Shown here one piece after another: positions 1 through 11,844 of a DNA stretch of 64,000 nt. The first letter of the stretch is position 1. Every line of letters starts with the position of its first letter. The stretch spans positions 39,039,501 through 39,103,500 of the forward strand of contig NC_090997.1 of assembly GCF_041146395.1 (NCBI RefSeq), written 5' to 3'. Origin of the DNA: Eulemur rufifrons. Lineage: Eukaryota > Chordata > Mammalia > Primates > Lemuridae. A program made the position numbers and the translations under genes. The notes under the pieces were generated by a model that saw nothing but the letters and a program-made list of their open reading frames with translations, was not told the origin of the DNA and did not search any database.

Positions 1-1380
1 ATCTGGACCAGGTAGCATGGCAGGAAGAGCAGGGTAGCAATTTCATGTGCCTTGTTCCGATCTATAACACCAAAGTTAATAATTGGGAATAGGAATCAGG
101 TAGACCATAACATTACAGTAATATGGCATTACCCAAGATATTAAGATTTAGGGAGACCATAATAATTGGATGAATTAAAAATCTTTTTCTCAGATAATGC
201 AAATTAAACAATACAAACAGTAAAGATTATTAAGCTTGAAAGTGTCTACCGTCTTCCCCTGTCTGCTTCCTGCTTAGTGGAATATTGAGTGGGATTTTTC
301 TTGCTGCCTCATAATTGTGGCTACTGCCCAAATCCGAAATCATTCTCAAAAGGGCCATAAATAATTAGGAGTCAAAACTTTCCATCAGGGTTTATTAAAA
401 AATGCATAACCAACCTTACTGCCATCAACCAGCACCTTAGGAAACTCCTCTCTTTGCCTTTACCTCACCTCAAAGAGAGACCTGCGTGTGTATGGGAAAA
501 CAGGGAAGAAACCGTATTTGGCTTTCTGGAGAGAGTGTTAACTCTCCCTAGGCCTAGTTGGGATGGAGAGGGGAGATGAGGAGGGAAGATCCAGGGAATA
601 AGTCATAGAGATTCATAGGGTGCCTTGAAGAAGAGGAGACTGACATCTCACACCCTGACTGATGCCTGCCAAATTGCAGCCCCTTTGTTACTCTGTGTTG
701 CCAATGCAATAAAACATTTGAGACAGTTGGAGAGTTTCCCGTTGTTCATGTGGCATCGATAGAGACTAATGTCCATTTCTAGCCTAGAAATTTCCGAAAG
801 TGGGAGTAAAAAAACCACTGCTATTAAAGGCTTAAAGACATAATATATTAATACCTGAAAAGATGATGAGGGCTTCTACACTCAGACTGGTTCTCCCTGA
901 CCTAAAAGGACAAGGTAAGGACCTCTGACGTTTTATGATTCCATGAGTTAGAGGAGAATCAGAGGACCATGAGCCTCCCGGGAGGCTGGTGGGTGGTAGA
1001 TGTACAACCCAGAGAAGAAGCTGGAAAGTGAACTCCTGGTAGACCTGAGGAAAGTCTTCCTTTTCCTCACAGTGACAGAGGTGACCTGGGTAAAGCCATC
1101 CCCCAAGGGAACCACATTTGGCCTGCCTGGAGACCATCTCAGGCTTTGGGTCTCTGTCGTCAGCCCTGAACATGCTGGATTGGAGTGAGGCCAGCGATGC
1201 CTCCCTTCCCTGTGGGCCATTCATGTAAGAAGCCGGATGGCTTCTCTCTCCCTGCACCGGGGCCAGCTGCACATCCTCCCTCCTGCTCCACATCAGTCGC
1301 TTCTTGCTTCTGCTGCATGAAGGAAGGAAAAGAGATTAAAACAGAAATGAGACAAAAGTTGTAAAACTAGACTATGGTTC
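1..1380. other. Single-copy DNA, no gene recognised
   Basis: No repeat family or gene was recognised here. An AATAAA signal lies at 708-713, but no upstream coding frame supports a transcript end. A 153-codon open frame on the minus strand (832-1293) overlaps open frames in two other reading frames. It has no recognisable domain and most likely reflects the higher GC content of 900-1300. A decayed repeat could have been missed. Confidence 0.5.
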
Positions 1381-1393
1381 AAAAACTGAAAGT

Positions 1394-1730
1394 CGGCCCG
1401 GCGCGATGGCTCACGCCTGTAATCCTAGCACTCTGGGAGGCCGAGGCGGGTGGATCGCTCGAGGTCAGGAGTTCGAGACCAGCCTGAGCAAGAGCGAGAC
1501 CCCCGTCTCTACTAAAAATAGAAAGAAATTATATGGACAACTAAAATATATATATACAAAAAATTAGCCGGGCATGGTGGCGCATGCCTGTAGTCCCAGC
1601 TACTCGGGAGGCTGAGGCAGTAGGATCACTTAAGCCCAGGAGTTTGAGGTTGCTGTGAGCTAGACTGACGCCACGGCACTCACGCTAGCCCGGGCAACAG
1701 AGTGAGAATCTGTCTCAAAAAAAAAAAAAA
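1394..1730 (+). mobile_element. Alu SINE, full length, strepsirrhine type
   Basis: This is a complete dimeric Alu ending in an A-tail. It carries the 'cctagcactctgggaggc' left arm and the extended linker typical of lemur copies. A perfect 13-bp target-site duplication, AAAAACTGAAAGT, sits at 1381-1393 and 1726-1738, which shows L1-mediated insertion. The intact duplication suggests a fairly recent, lineage-specific event. Confidence 0.95.
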
Positions 1731-1738
1731 CTGAAAGT

Positions 1739-2334
1739 ACCCAGAATGCTATGGAATCTGTCCAAAATGTTATAATGATAGGAATCTAGAATTCAACTAG
1801 GCATCATTGAAAGCAGTGATTAGGAAAAAACAGGATACAATTTTTGTTAATACTCCACTGAGCTGAAACTGCTCAATTAACATGTAGAGTGCAACTATAT
1901 AAATAGTTTTGTATTATGATTTTCATTTAATTATTACTCAATGTATTACCTTAAAAAATCTTCATAAATATCATTTATAATAGTTTCATATTTGCATTTT
2001 ATAGATATGCCAATTGTTTTAAAATATTACTCTATTGTAGGACATTGGTGTTGTTTTTAAATTTTAAGATTTGAATTATAATATCTATTCATTCCCTTAG
2101 ATGTGATTATTATTACCATTATTAAACATCCGCTGCTCTTTGGACAAAAAATTCTGACTATTTAGTTTTATATTTCATTAGAAGACAGCTTGAGGTATTG
2201 ATAAGCTAGCCAAGAGTTTTGATTATGTGTGTTTACTAAACTGGCAGCATTACACATTTTACCCTTCTGGTGTTTGCCAATTTATGCTGAGCTGATGGCT
2301 GTGGTCCTACAGGAAATAACATGCTCTTGCCTCC
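1739..2334. other. AT-rich DNA, no gene seen
   Basis: This is AT-rich sequence with frequent stops in all frames. I recognised no repeat with confidence. Confidence 0.4.
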
Positions 2335-2465
2335 TGGAATATAAGTGCCACAAGGATGGGAGTTTCTCTCTTTTACATTCTTCGCTGTATGCCTAGTACC
2401 TAGAACAGGGCCCAGCACAGGGTAGGAACTCAATAAATACTATCTTTAATGTAATAAATGAATGT
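2335..2465 (+). mobile_element. L2 LINE 3' end
   Basis: The stretch follows the L2 3' consensus: a 'gatgggagtttctctc' block, 'cctagaacagggcccagcacagg', then 'aactcaataaatac' and a degenerate 'aatgaatg' tail. It is an ancient 5'-truncated L2 in sense orientation. Confidence 0.75.
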
Positions 2466-3022
2466 AGTCTAAAGTAGGAATGGGACATAATTACTCCTCA
2501 ACTTCAGTCTTCACAGAGTGTTTATGGGAGCCATGTAAGTAGACGGTTCGAGCAAGCATGGCTCTGGTCAGGGAGACAGTGAAAGAAAGCAGACCCTATG
2601 GTAGAAGACAGAGACAAAGGAGGAACGGGAGCTTCAGGTTCTTGGCACCTGAACAAATATCTATGGTATCCTATGGTTTTGTTCTTATTAAGATCTAAAT
2701 TAATGAATCCAATTAATAAGCTATCAGGCTTGTAACAAAATGGCTGAAACCAAGCAATGGCCAGGTGGAGGAAATTATTCCTAATGTTGCCAGGTGGTGA
2801 ACTGAACACACATGTCTAACATTTCTGCTTCCCAAAGTCCCAGTGAAAGAACAGAAAAGCCCATTAAATAAATTAAAAGCATCTTTAAAGACTAAAAGCG
2901 TAACATTAAGGGCATCAAGGGTGAGAGGCATGGAATGAAGACAGCAGTTCACCAAAAGTTTGAGGAAATTCTGGAAAATAGACACTAAATAAAATCAGAT
3001 TAACGAAGCAAACAGAGAAGTG
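2466..3022. other. Unassigned sequence, no gene recognised
   Basis: Short overlapping minus-strand open frames (2522-2809, 2713-2985) have no recognisable domain. The base composition is less AT-rich than its surroundings. It could be unique DNA or a repeat too decayed to name by eye. Confidence 0.35.
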
Positions 3023-3037
3023 AAAAACTACAACCCA

Positions 3038-3344
3038 GCCTGTAATCCTAGCACTCTGGGAGGCTGAGATGGGAGGATCGCTCAAGGTCAGGAGTTTGAG
3101 ACCAGCCTGAGCAAGAGCGAGACCTCGTCTCTACTAAAAATAGAAAGAAATTATCTGGACAACTAAAAACATATATAGAAAAATTTAGCCAGGCATGGTG
3201 GCGCATGCCTGTAGTCCCAGCTACCTGGGAGGCTAAGGCAGTAGGATCGCTTGAGCCCAGGAGTTTGAGGTTGCTGTGAGCTAGGCTGACACCACGGCAC
3301 TCTAGCCCGGGCAACAGAGTGAGACTCTGTCTCAAAAAAAAAAA
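3038..3344 (+). mobile_element. Alu SINE, 5'-truncated by about 25 nt
   Basis: The copy begins inside the left arm at 'gcctgtaatcctagc' and lacks the first part of the A-box region. The rest is a complete strepsirrhine Alu. A perfect 15-bp duplication, AAAAACTACAACCCA, sits at 3023-3037 and 3345-3359, so the truncation happened during insertion and not by later deletion. Confidence 0.93.
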
Positions 3345-3470
3345 AAAAACTACAACCCAAAACTTCATAAGTAAGAGGAATCATTTCCAAAAGAGGTCCA
3401 GAGAAATTCCAAGTTCAGAGGCAACATTTGCAAAAGCCAGTTCAAGATGGAGTTATCATCAGTGTAATTA

Positions 3471-3814
3471 CAGTCATGTGCTCCATAATGACTTTTCAAT
3501 CAATGGACCACATATACAACAATGGTCCCATAAGATTATAGTACTATGTTTTTACTGTACCTGTTTTACATTTAGATATGTTTAAATACACAAATACTTA
3601 GCATTGTGTTACAATTGTGTTCATTATTAAGTACAGCAACATGCTGGATAGATCTGTAGCCTAGGAGCAGTAGGCTATATCATATAGCCTAGATGTGTAG
3701 TAGACTATACCATCTACATTTGTGTAAGTACACTTTATAATGTTGGCACAACGACAAAATCACCTAATGATGCATTTATCCGAACTTGTCCCCATTGTAA
3801 GTGACGCATGTCTG
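3471..3814 (+). mobile_element. Tigger-type MITE, about 344 bp, full length
   Basis: The element starts 'cagtcatgtgctccataat' and ends in a matching inverted terminus ('gtgacgcatgtctg'). A TA dinucleotide flanks each side, the target duplication of the Tc1/mariner superfamily. The interior, with repeated 'gtagcctaggagcag' and 'atatagcctag' blocks, matches a common non-autonomous Tigger family. I am confident of the superfamily but not the family name. It encodes no transposase. Confidence 0.8.
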
Positions 3815-3829
3815 TAATTAAAGTGTTGG

Positions 3830-4186
3830 AACAGATGGACCCTTCCCACTCTTTTCCTCTCTTTCCCCTGAGTTTGCATTTCCAAACTCAATCTGTAAAC
3901 ACAGCATAGAAAAGTTACTTATGGCCCTGTAAAAATGGCAACCTTATAAATTTCAATAACTAAAAATTACAACAAAAATCAGGAAGGAGGAAGGTGAGGA
4001 GTACATGTAAGTATCCTAATTTTCTCATCTTTCATAACAATGAGTTGATAAATACTATCTAAAATACTATCTAAAAATACGTATGATAAATAAACCTCTT
4101 TCTTTTATTAATCTGCCTTACTTATTGTGAGTTGATCTTTCAGCAAACTTCCCGGAGTGAAGGGGAAGTTTCCCCTCCCCCCCACA
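3830..4186 (+). mobile_element. Class I ERV 5' LTR, 3' portion
   Basis: The LTR 3' part contains a polyadenylation signal region ('aataaacctctttc') and the U5 block 'gttgatctttcagc', and ends in 'cccccaca'. The same U5 block recurs at 30100-30180 and 33180-33245, and in reverse near 43190-43270, so these form one LTR group. The left boundary is unresolved and may lie beyond the Tigger element. Confidence 0.65.
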
Positions 4187-5700
4187 ATTTGGTGCCGTGG
4201 CAGGATCTTCAAAGCCACTGTGCTCTTCTGAAAGCCACAGTGAGGAGAAGCTGGACTCTGGCCAGCCGGGAACACAGTAAGATACCTTAACTTACCAGTC
4301 AGACTTCCAGCTTTCCTCTGTCTTTCTGTGAGCAGACAGTAAAGATCATTGTCCTTGCCAAATTTAATATTAATGAGAAAAAAGGTTTTGTAAGGGACTA
4401 GTCTTAGTTTATGGATGCTGGTATACTTTTTGGTACTTTGTGTTATGAATATTCATATTGTCTGATTCCCGGCCGGGCGCGGTGGCTCACGCCTGTAATC
4501 CTAGCACTCTGGGAGGCCGAGGTGGGCGGATCGTTTGAGCTCAGGAGTTCGAGACCAGCCTGAGCAAGAGCGAGACCTCATCTCTACTAAAAATAGAAAG
4601 AAATTATATGGACAGCTAAAAATATATATAGAAAAATTAGCCGGGCATGGTGGCGCATGCCTGTAGTCCTAGCTACTCGGGAGGCTGAGACAGGAGGATC
4701 GCTTGAGCTCAGGAGTTTGAGGTTGCTGTGAGCTAGGCTGACGCCATGGCACTCACTCTAGCCTGGGCAACAGAGTGAGACTCTGTCTCAAAAAAAAAAA
4801 AAAAAAAAAAAAAATATTGTCTGATTCCCTCTCCTCTCAGAAATAGCTTTTGTTATTGTTGTTGTGGTTGCTTTCGTCTTTGTCTTTCTGTGTCATTATG
4901 TCATAAGGAAGGTTACCGTGTGCAGAACACAGATCTAGAACCCCTGTATGCCGCTGGCTAGCCCCCTGCAGGCTAGCCAGTTATACGGTTCCGACTAGAC
5001 CTGCATCTATTAAGAAAATCTTTGCTGCAGGTCCCCCACAAAAAGCCCGTATGATGTTCTCCTCTCATCCTCTTTCATGTCCCTGAGCTTGTCTTATGTC
5101 TGAGTAGGAATTTTCTCCTCAGTCTCCGCCATCTGGGGTTGTGTTGTTTCAGGAACACATCAGGCAGCCAGTCTGAAAAAAGACAAGGAGTCTGAGGCAC
5201 ATAAGATTCTTAGCAGCATGCTCTGTACCGAACATGTCAAGCTCTAGGTGAGTTTTTGTCTTAAAAGGTCCTATCCTCTTTGTTATCTTGCCTATTTCTG
5301 AAAGTGAATTTTTGGGAATCATGGGAACTGCCTTCTCTGTGTCCTCTCCAGGTTAAATCTGAAAAATTACCACCTGGGCTTTCTATGGAGAGGCATTGGA
5401 TTGAGTCACTTTTGAAATAAATATACCATTGCAAATTCTAATTATTAATGGCCAAAAGATGGATCCTTTAAATAAAAAGACTCCTAAATTTTTTTTTAAA
5501 AGATAAATTGTAGAGATCTCTTATTCTAAACAATTGCCTTATTTGTATTAATAGAGAAATTAGATTAAAAGAAAGACACATAATGTAGTGACTGGCCTTA
5601 AAAATTCCCTTGACAAAATTGAAAAGCAAATATCTGATCTGAAACAAAGATAAAAATTCTTTGAACACCGCCCCTGTGGGAATAATGGCAGAGGCCAATT
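4187..5700 (+). mobile_element. Decayed ERV leader and 5' internal region
   Basis: Directly after the LTR comes a primer binding site (4190-4207, TGGTGCCGTGGCAGGATC). Its first ten bases equal the complement of the 3' end of histidine tRNA (TGGTGCCGTG). The leader that follows resembles the antisense leader at 42771-43183. A possible splice donor (AG|GTGAGT) lies at 5249-5256. Past about 5340 a strongly decayed gag-like stretch is plausible, but no reading frame survives. An Alu interrupts at 4471-4813. I found no matching 3' LTR in the window, so the provirus is incomplete. Confidence 0.6.
4471..4813 (+). mobile_element. Alu SINE, full length, young
   Basis: This is a complete Alu starting GGCCGGGCGCGG with a long pure A-tail. 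A perfect 16-bp duplication, ATATTGTCTGATTCCC, flanks it at 4455-4470 and 4814-4829. The intact CpGs in the promoter and the uninterrupted tail mark it as one of the youngest insertions here. Confidence 0.96.
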
Positions 5701-6035
<335 letters not shown>

Positions 6036-6387
6036 TAAGCCTGTCCTGGTTTGATGTTTGTATAACTTTTGCCATTTGCTGGTACTTTTCCCCTTGGTGC
6101 ACAGCTTTCCATTTTCTGTATTCTGTTTTTAGACGTTTGTGTATAAATGTTCAGCTGACAAACTGGAACCCTAGAAAATAGGGCTGAACAAACATTGTGG
6201 GTTATGCCTCACGGCTATCTAGGCTTCTCTTTCTTTGAGCTGTTTTTGTGTCATTTTGGATATCATAAAAACTGTTTTCCACCTCTTTGGAGACACCTCT
6301 TGCTTCCTTGGTAAAGATATAATCTGGGTTAAAGCTTATTGGTTTCATTTAGAAGGGTATTTTAGTTAAAATTTTCAAAAGCAAAAA
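6036..6387. other. Unassigned, possibly ERV-derived
   Basis: No coding frame or named repeat was recognised. The position between ERV leader-like DNA and a probable LTR suggests decayed ERV sequence, but nothing in the bases proves it. Confidence 0.3.
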
Positions 6388-6705
6388 TGTCAGCTGTTTT
6401 TCCCAGCTAAAATCTGCTCTGTTCATCTTCACTCCCCTCTACTCCTACCTCTTAGCCGATCACAGAGTTTTGACCAATCAAAGTGGACAACTGTTGAAAC
6501 TGTAAGTAAGGCAAATGCTGAAGCTCTAACCAATCCAGCTGTTTCTATACCTCACTGCCATTTCCTGTATGTCACTTTTTCTTTTCTGTCCATGAATCTT
6601 CTTCAACCACGCTGCAGAGCTGGAATCTCTCTGAACCTGTTCTGGTTCAGCTGCCCAATTCGTGAATCGCTGTTTGCTCAAATAAACTGTTAAATTTTAT
6701 TTGTC
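6388..6705 (+). mobile_element. Probable ERV LTR, different family
   Basis: The segment begins TGTCAGCTG and ends near 'tttgtca'. It contains 'accaatcaa' CCAAT-like motifs, an 'aacctgttctggttcagctg' block and a late polyadenylation signal ('caaataaactgtt', about 6679-6691), a typical LTR order. No target duplication was found and the boundaries are approximate. It is not the family of the LTR at 3830-4186. Confidence 0.5.
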
Positions 6706-8037
6706 AGAGGTGGGTTCTGAAATAGAGCTCCCAGAGACGCCCAGGAGCACCGAGAGTCCAAGCAAGGTACCTGCCAGACCCATTATGTCCATTGCTCTCT
6801 CACTGCAACTGGGGCTCATGGCTAAGCTCTCTCTCAGATTCCAAAGCTCTGCAGATGTGTGTTTTAAGCTCTCTGAGTTTGTTTGAGCAAAATTTTGATC
6901 CTAACTGGGTTCAGAAGCCATGACAGAAACTAAATAGTTCTGGGATCAGATTGGATCTGATAATCAATTAGCTTAGATCCACTTAGAGGCCTCAAATGTC
7001 TGACAATGGCAATACTATACAGAGGGTGCAAACTCTAGCTTTCAGGAATTTGCAGAGATTTCCATGTTCTATTGCTTTGTTCCTTTTTCTTGTGCACTTT
7101 AGTAAGAAAAAAAATCATTGCCTGAGTTGATCATAGAGATTCAAAGTAAAATAAGATCCTTAATTTCTGAAGAACTGAGTACTGTACTGTGCTTACCTAT
7201 ACATGTATAAGTATTAGGCCCTGGAAGTGGCAAACGCTTACAGAAATGGCAAAATCTTACTAAAGGCAAATTGTTGCCCAGCTGGTAATTGCTTAAAACA
7301 ATAAAACAGATAATTAAAAGATTGATAGTCTGAATTAAAAAATGTAATAATATTTAAGAGCCAGCAAAGAAAAATTCTTTATAAGAACTATAAAAAAATT
7401 CAGTAGGCTACTGATGAAAATTATTATCTCTGGGGAGTGAGGCTTGGGATGGGAGATGAGGGTGTGGGGAGTCTTAAACAGACATATTTGTATAATTAAA
7501 CATTTTTTCTATGTTTTAATATGTCTTTAATAAAAACAAACTAAGTTTTCAAGGCTTAGTAAGACAAAAACGTAAGGAAATACACTAAAGTGTTAATATG
7601 ATTGTTTTTCATTGGTAAGAATTATGGACAAAATGATAGTTTTGGGGGGTTTTCTACTGCTCTACATTTTCCAAGTTCCCTATCTCCATTACTTCTGTAG
7701 TGGGAAAAAAAAATCATTATTAAGAAACTGGCATGACCATTGGTTTGCTGTAAAGTATTATACATGCAAATAAAGAATTTAAAACAATATTTCAATGAAG
7801 GGGGAGAATTAAAGAGGCCAAGAGGAAAGGTTGGACTTCGCAGCTACTAGTAGCAAGAAGGGGAAGTTGGAACTGAAGGGAGGAAGCGGGGACAGGTATC
7901 AGAAAGGAATAAATTCTGACTGTGCACTGAAACAGAAAGTTTGACCAACCGTGGAATTTACTGAGCCGCTTCTGGATTTTTTGCCCCCAGTGTAATGCTC
8001 TGCTTATCAAGATTTTTCTGTATAATGAGATCTTCAG
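6706..8037. other. AT-rich DNA with an L1M 3' end fragment
   Basis: No gene is visible. Around 7420-7560 the sequence reads 'attattatctctggggagtg' followed by a T-rich stretch and 'aataaaaacaaa', which resembles the 3' terminus of an old L1M element in sense orientation. The remainder is unassigned. Confidence 0.4.
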
Positions 8038-8050
8038 ATTCATTTTTCTT

Positions 8051-8391
8051 TCTTTCTTTCTTTCTTTTTTTTTTTTGAGACAGAATCTCACTCTGTTGCC
8101 TGGACTGCAGTGCCGTGGCATCAGCCTAGCTCACAGCAACCTCAAACTCCTGGGCTCAAGCAATCCTCCTGCCTCAGCCTCCCAAGTAGCTGAGACTACA
8201 GGCATGTGTCACCATGCCCAGCTAATTTTTCCTATATATTTTTAGTTGTCCAGCCAATTTCTTTCTATTGTTTTGGTAGAGACGGGGTCTCGCTCTTGCT
8301 CAGGCTGATCTCAAACTCCTGACCTCAAATGATCCTTCCGCCTCGGCCTCCCAGAGTGCTAGGATTACAGGCATGAGCCACCGTGCCTGGT
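8051..8391 (-). mobile_element. Alu SINE, antisense, with (CTTT)n tail
   Basis: This is a complete antisense Alu. Its tail reads as a short CTTT microsatellite (8047-8066) followed by pure T, meaning the A-tail has diverged into a tetranucleotide repeat. Similar target repeats ('attcatttttctt' on the left, 'atccatttttctt' on the right) flank it. Confidence 0.92.
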
Positions 8392-8605
8392 TGAGATCCA
8401 TTTTTCTTCTCTTACCATAACCAGATGAAACACTGACCACCACAGAGACTAAAAAGAAAAAAAAAAAAAAATCACTGCTTCCTAGTTTGGGCCTGATTGA
8501 TCATGTCTGCCACCAACCAGACATGATCTTACAGAATTAGCTTCATGATTACCTGGCTGCTTTTCCTGCTTAGTCAAGGAATCGAGGTGTTGAGTACTTC
8601 TACAG

Positions 8606-8804
8606 CAGCAGTCCCCAATCTTTTTGGCACCAGGGACCATTTTCATGGAAGATAATTTTTCCATGGACGAGGAGGTGAGGGGATGGGGATGGCTTCAGGA
8701 TGATTCAAGAGCATTACAGTTATTGTGCATTTTATTTCCATTATTATTACATTGTAATATATAATGAAACAATTATATAATTCACCATAGGTTGGGGACC
8801 CCGT
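8606..8804. mobile_element. hAT-Charlie fossil, MER1-like
   Basis: The left terminus 'cagcagtccccaa' and right terminus 'ggttggggacccc' are inverted relatives. The interior ('caccagggaccattttcatgg', 'catttattgtgc'-like and 'ttacattgtaatatataatg' blocks) follows the MER1 group of non-autonomous Charlie elements with an internal deletion. Candidate 8-bp target copies are TTCTACAG and GTCTATGG, which are eroded. Confidence 0.75.
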
Positions 8805-11137
8805 CTATGGGATGGTCACCCCTGCACTAAGGTGTGCTTAGTGCAGAATATTATCAGAAAGTAACTGGCTAAAATAGGAAGTGCCTCTGCACAGCAGCCT
8901 TGGTGCTGGCACAACTATTAGTGTCTTCAGCAAACCTATCTTTTTGTACTTCAATGTCATAACCATGGCACCTGTCTCTGTGCCTTTTTTTTTCATATTT
9001 TTTCGGCCAATGCCCCATAAGACCATACTTTTTCATGCAAAATCTAGCAAAGATTTGGGACCAAAACTCAGTGGTCAAGGATGCAATGTTAGCTGGACAT
9101 CAAAAGGGTCTACAATGTGGAAAGAGACCCTTTAGGAATACTCACCATTTCAGAGAGCCCAGATGAAGGCCATTTGAGGATTTTTGTGCAATGTTTCCTC
9201 CAAGATTTGAAAGAGTTACAGTTTGAAGATAATTTTTGTTACATTTTAAAGGAATATTTCTGATCCCTCCTGTGGTGGGCTTTTCCTATTGCTGTAAAGT
9301 CATTTTAAACAATGTACAAGTTCTGTGGAATTACAAAGCCTCACCCCCAAATTCTTTAATATATAATGGAGCAGTAGAAAGTATTGAAATATTCAGGGAG
9401 CCATGGCTGCCTTTGCAGCAGACTATCTAAAAGTCGCAGGGATCTTGTTGAACAAGGTCTTACTTCTCAAGTGGGGGCCTAGTCTCTCTTCTCAAAGTGG
9501 GAGTGATACTGATACAAGCAGTATTAGCATCGCTAATTTGTATGCATGGTGAGGTTTGAAAAACCTTGGTTTAGGAGAATCCAAGATTGCTTTTGGAAAG
9601 TTCTCAGCTGTCAAAACAGGGACTCTGTATGTTATGAATTTCACATCTAACTTCTGAGCATGCTATCTTGGTTATCTGATATTCAAGTTAGCTTCTACTC
9701 ATGACAGCAGCACTTCAGATCATAGTTACTCTAAGCTCAAAACGCTATGCCTTAGGGTTTGGAATCAGCCCCTTCATTGCCTTGGTGATTCAGACCTTTT
9801 TAGCAATAATTGAAGTAAATTAGAGAGGAGTCCATCTCCTAAAGCGTATTCAAGTTTGAGTGTGGGAGCTGCTTTTCAGTGACTGGTGGAATTTCCCCAT
9901 GAGAAGCACTTACATCATTTTCACAGTCAAAGGCAGAAAGGAGAGACAGAGTTCATGGTTGATGTGAGTCAAGGAACAAAGTTCTAGTTTTACAGTTTCA
10001 TCTGTCATGACCTCTGAGCTTGTACCTGCCAGTCCCAATATTACTCTGATCAAAAATGCAGAATGTTAAGGAAGATAGTGTTTGCATGTTTTGGTACACA
10101 CAGCAACACTTTGCAAGACTGGACTCTGATGAACCTCTTCAAAATCACAGTAAAATCTCAGCCTTAGGCAAGATATAACATGTCCAGATGAACTGAGTGC
10201 AGAAGAAAGAGTTCATCAGCTCAATAAAAACAATCCATACTGTGGCCCCAGTAAAGAGAAGAAACCCAAAATTCTAGTGTGTGTTTTGGTTTGAGTTTTT
10301 TTTTGTTGTGTTTTACCACTTGCATGAACACGCAAACATGATGCAAAAAAACAAGAAGAGTGATTCTTGTACCCCTAATGGAGAGAAAACATCATATCAC
10401 TAAAGATCTTGGGGTGACATGATCTTGTAAGACAGAGCCATTTTCCTCCTCCTTTCTATAAAGTATCTCTGATAATGTACAGTTTTCTGAGAAAATTATA
10501 TCTTCTGAGCCCATTTTTAAGAACTCTTCATCCTCAAAGAATATTACAGTATTATTCATAAGCTATCATATGATTATATGTTACCATCTATTTCTTAATA
10601 ATCACTTTTTTAAATTATATAGTCAATTGAGGCATGTTGTTGAGAAATTCCTGCTCATGAGTACAATTCTCAATGGCCTTTGAAGAATCAATGGGCCTAT
10701 CTTGCCCTCTTATTTTTCCTGTTGTGACCACAGTAGTATATCAATACCATATCATTACGATGCTTCTCTAATGTATGAAAAATATTAAGCAGGAATTTTT
10801 AGAAGTTTCTAGAAGCTTTCTTACATAACAAATTCTCGGGGTGGGGGAGATATAATTTCTAAATTACAAAGTTTGTGCTAAAGGACATAATGTATGCAAA
10901 AATATTAATAAGACTTTCTAATCTTCTCTTGACAAATTCTGACAGTCATTTGAGAGTTCTTGTTTCTGGAGTATTCTTTGAAATTCAGTAGAAGATTTAT
11001 TGAAGAGTCTGCAGCAGAGAATAAAGAATGCTGATTTGAAATTTGTAATTCAAATGTACTTTTCTCTAAATCCTAAAATTCAGTCAATTGGAATATAAAT
11101 TAAAATATAAAGTTCAATGGCTTTCATATTGTAGATT
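8805..11137. other. Long stretch without a recognised gene or repeat
   Basis: Open frames at 8881-9135 (plus) and 8838-9078 (minus) overlap each other and show no known domain. No splice-flanked open segment stood out. The region is moderately AT-rich and could be single-copy intronic or intergenic DNA. Confidence 0.4.
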
Positions 11138-11139
11138 GG

Positions 11140-11335
11140 TGTGGTTAAGAGAACAGACATTGAAATCAGAGGTCAGAGAGACCTGGGTTTGTTGCTCAGA
11201 GGTTGCAAATTGGCACAGGTTACTCAAACTCCTTGTCTTCGTTCTCCTATTTGTAGAATAAAAAACAATGTCCTCTTCTTCAGATTGTTTAGAAAATTAT
11301 ACTAGATAATTGCTTAGTAAACCCAAGGCCAATGA
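11140..11335 (+). mobile_element. MIR SINE
   Basis: The MIR body is recognisable: 'gtggttaagagaacagac', then 'gacctgggtttg', 'gcacaggttactcaaactcc' and a 3' region before 'gcttagtaaa'. It is ancient and heavily substituted. Confidence 0.75.
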
Positions 11336-11844
11336 ATGTAGATATCATCATTATATTATTATATAGCTGGCAATATCTAGCTGGAGAATTTAAGAGATAG
11401 ATATTATTATATGCATAAATACTGTTATTACAGATGTTATTATTTATATCTAGCAATATCTGGCTAGATAATGTAACAGAGAAGATATTTCATTCACAAT
11501 TGTAACATTTTGTGACCTACATAAAGAAAAAACTAAAAATATATCATGTCTCCCTAGGAAGGAAAACTGAATAATTTAAAGACGTTAAATTATCCCAAAT
11601 TGATTTTTAGGCTAATTAACGTTCCAGTAACCATTTCTTTAAACTTTTCAAAATGAACTTAATATGTACTTAGATGCATAAACAGGCAAAATATGTTTTA
11701 AAAATGAAAAATAATTTTGATAAAAGAGATATTATATCCAAATATTAAAATATTATAGTGCTATGAAATTTTTAGAAATAATACTAACACAAAAATAAAA
11801 ATTTGTGATAAATAAAACTTCCCAAATCAAAAAAAAAGTAAGGA

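Noticed and set aside
832..1293. 153-codon minus-strand open frame
   Set aside because: Two further frames are open over the same bases, which points to base composition and not to coding. No domain was recognised.
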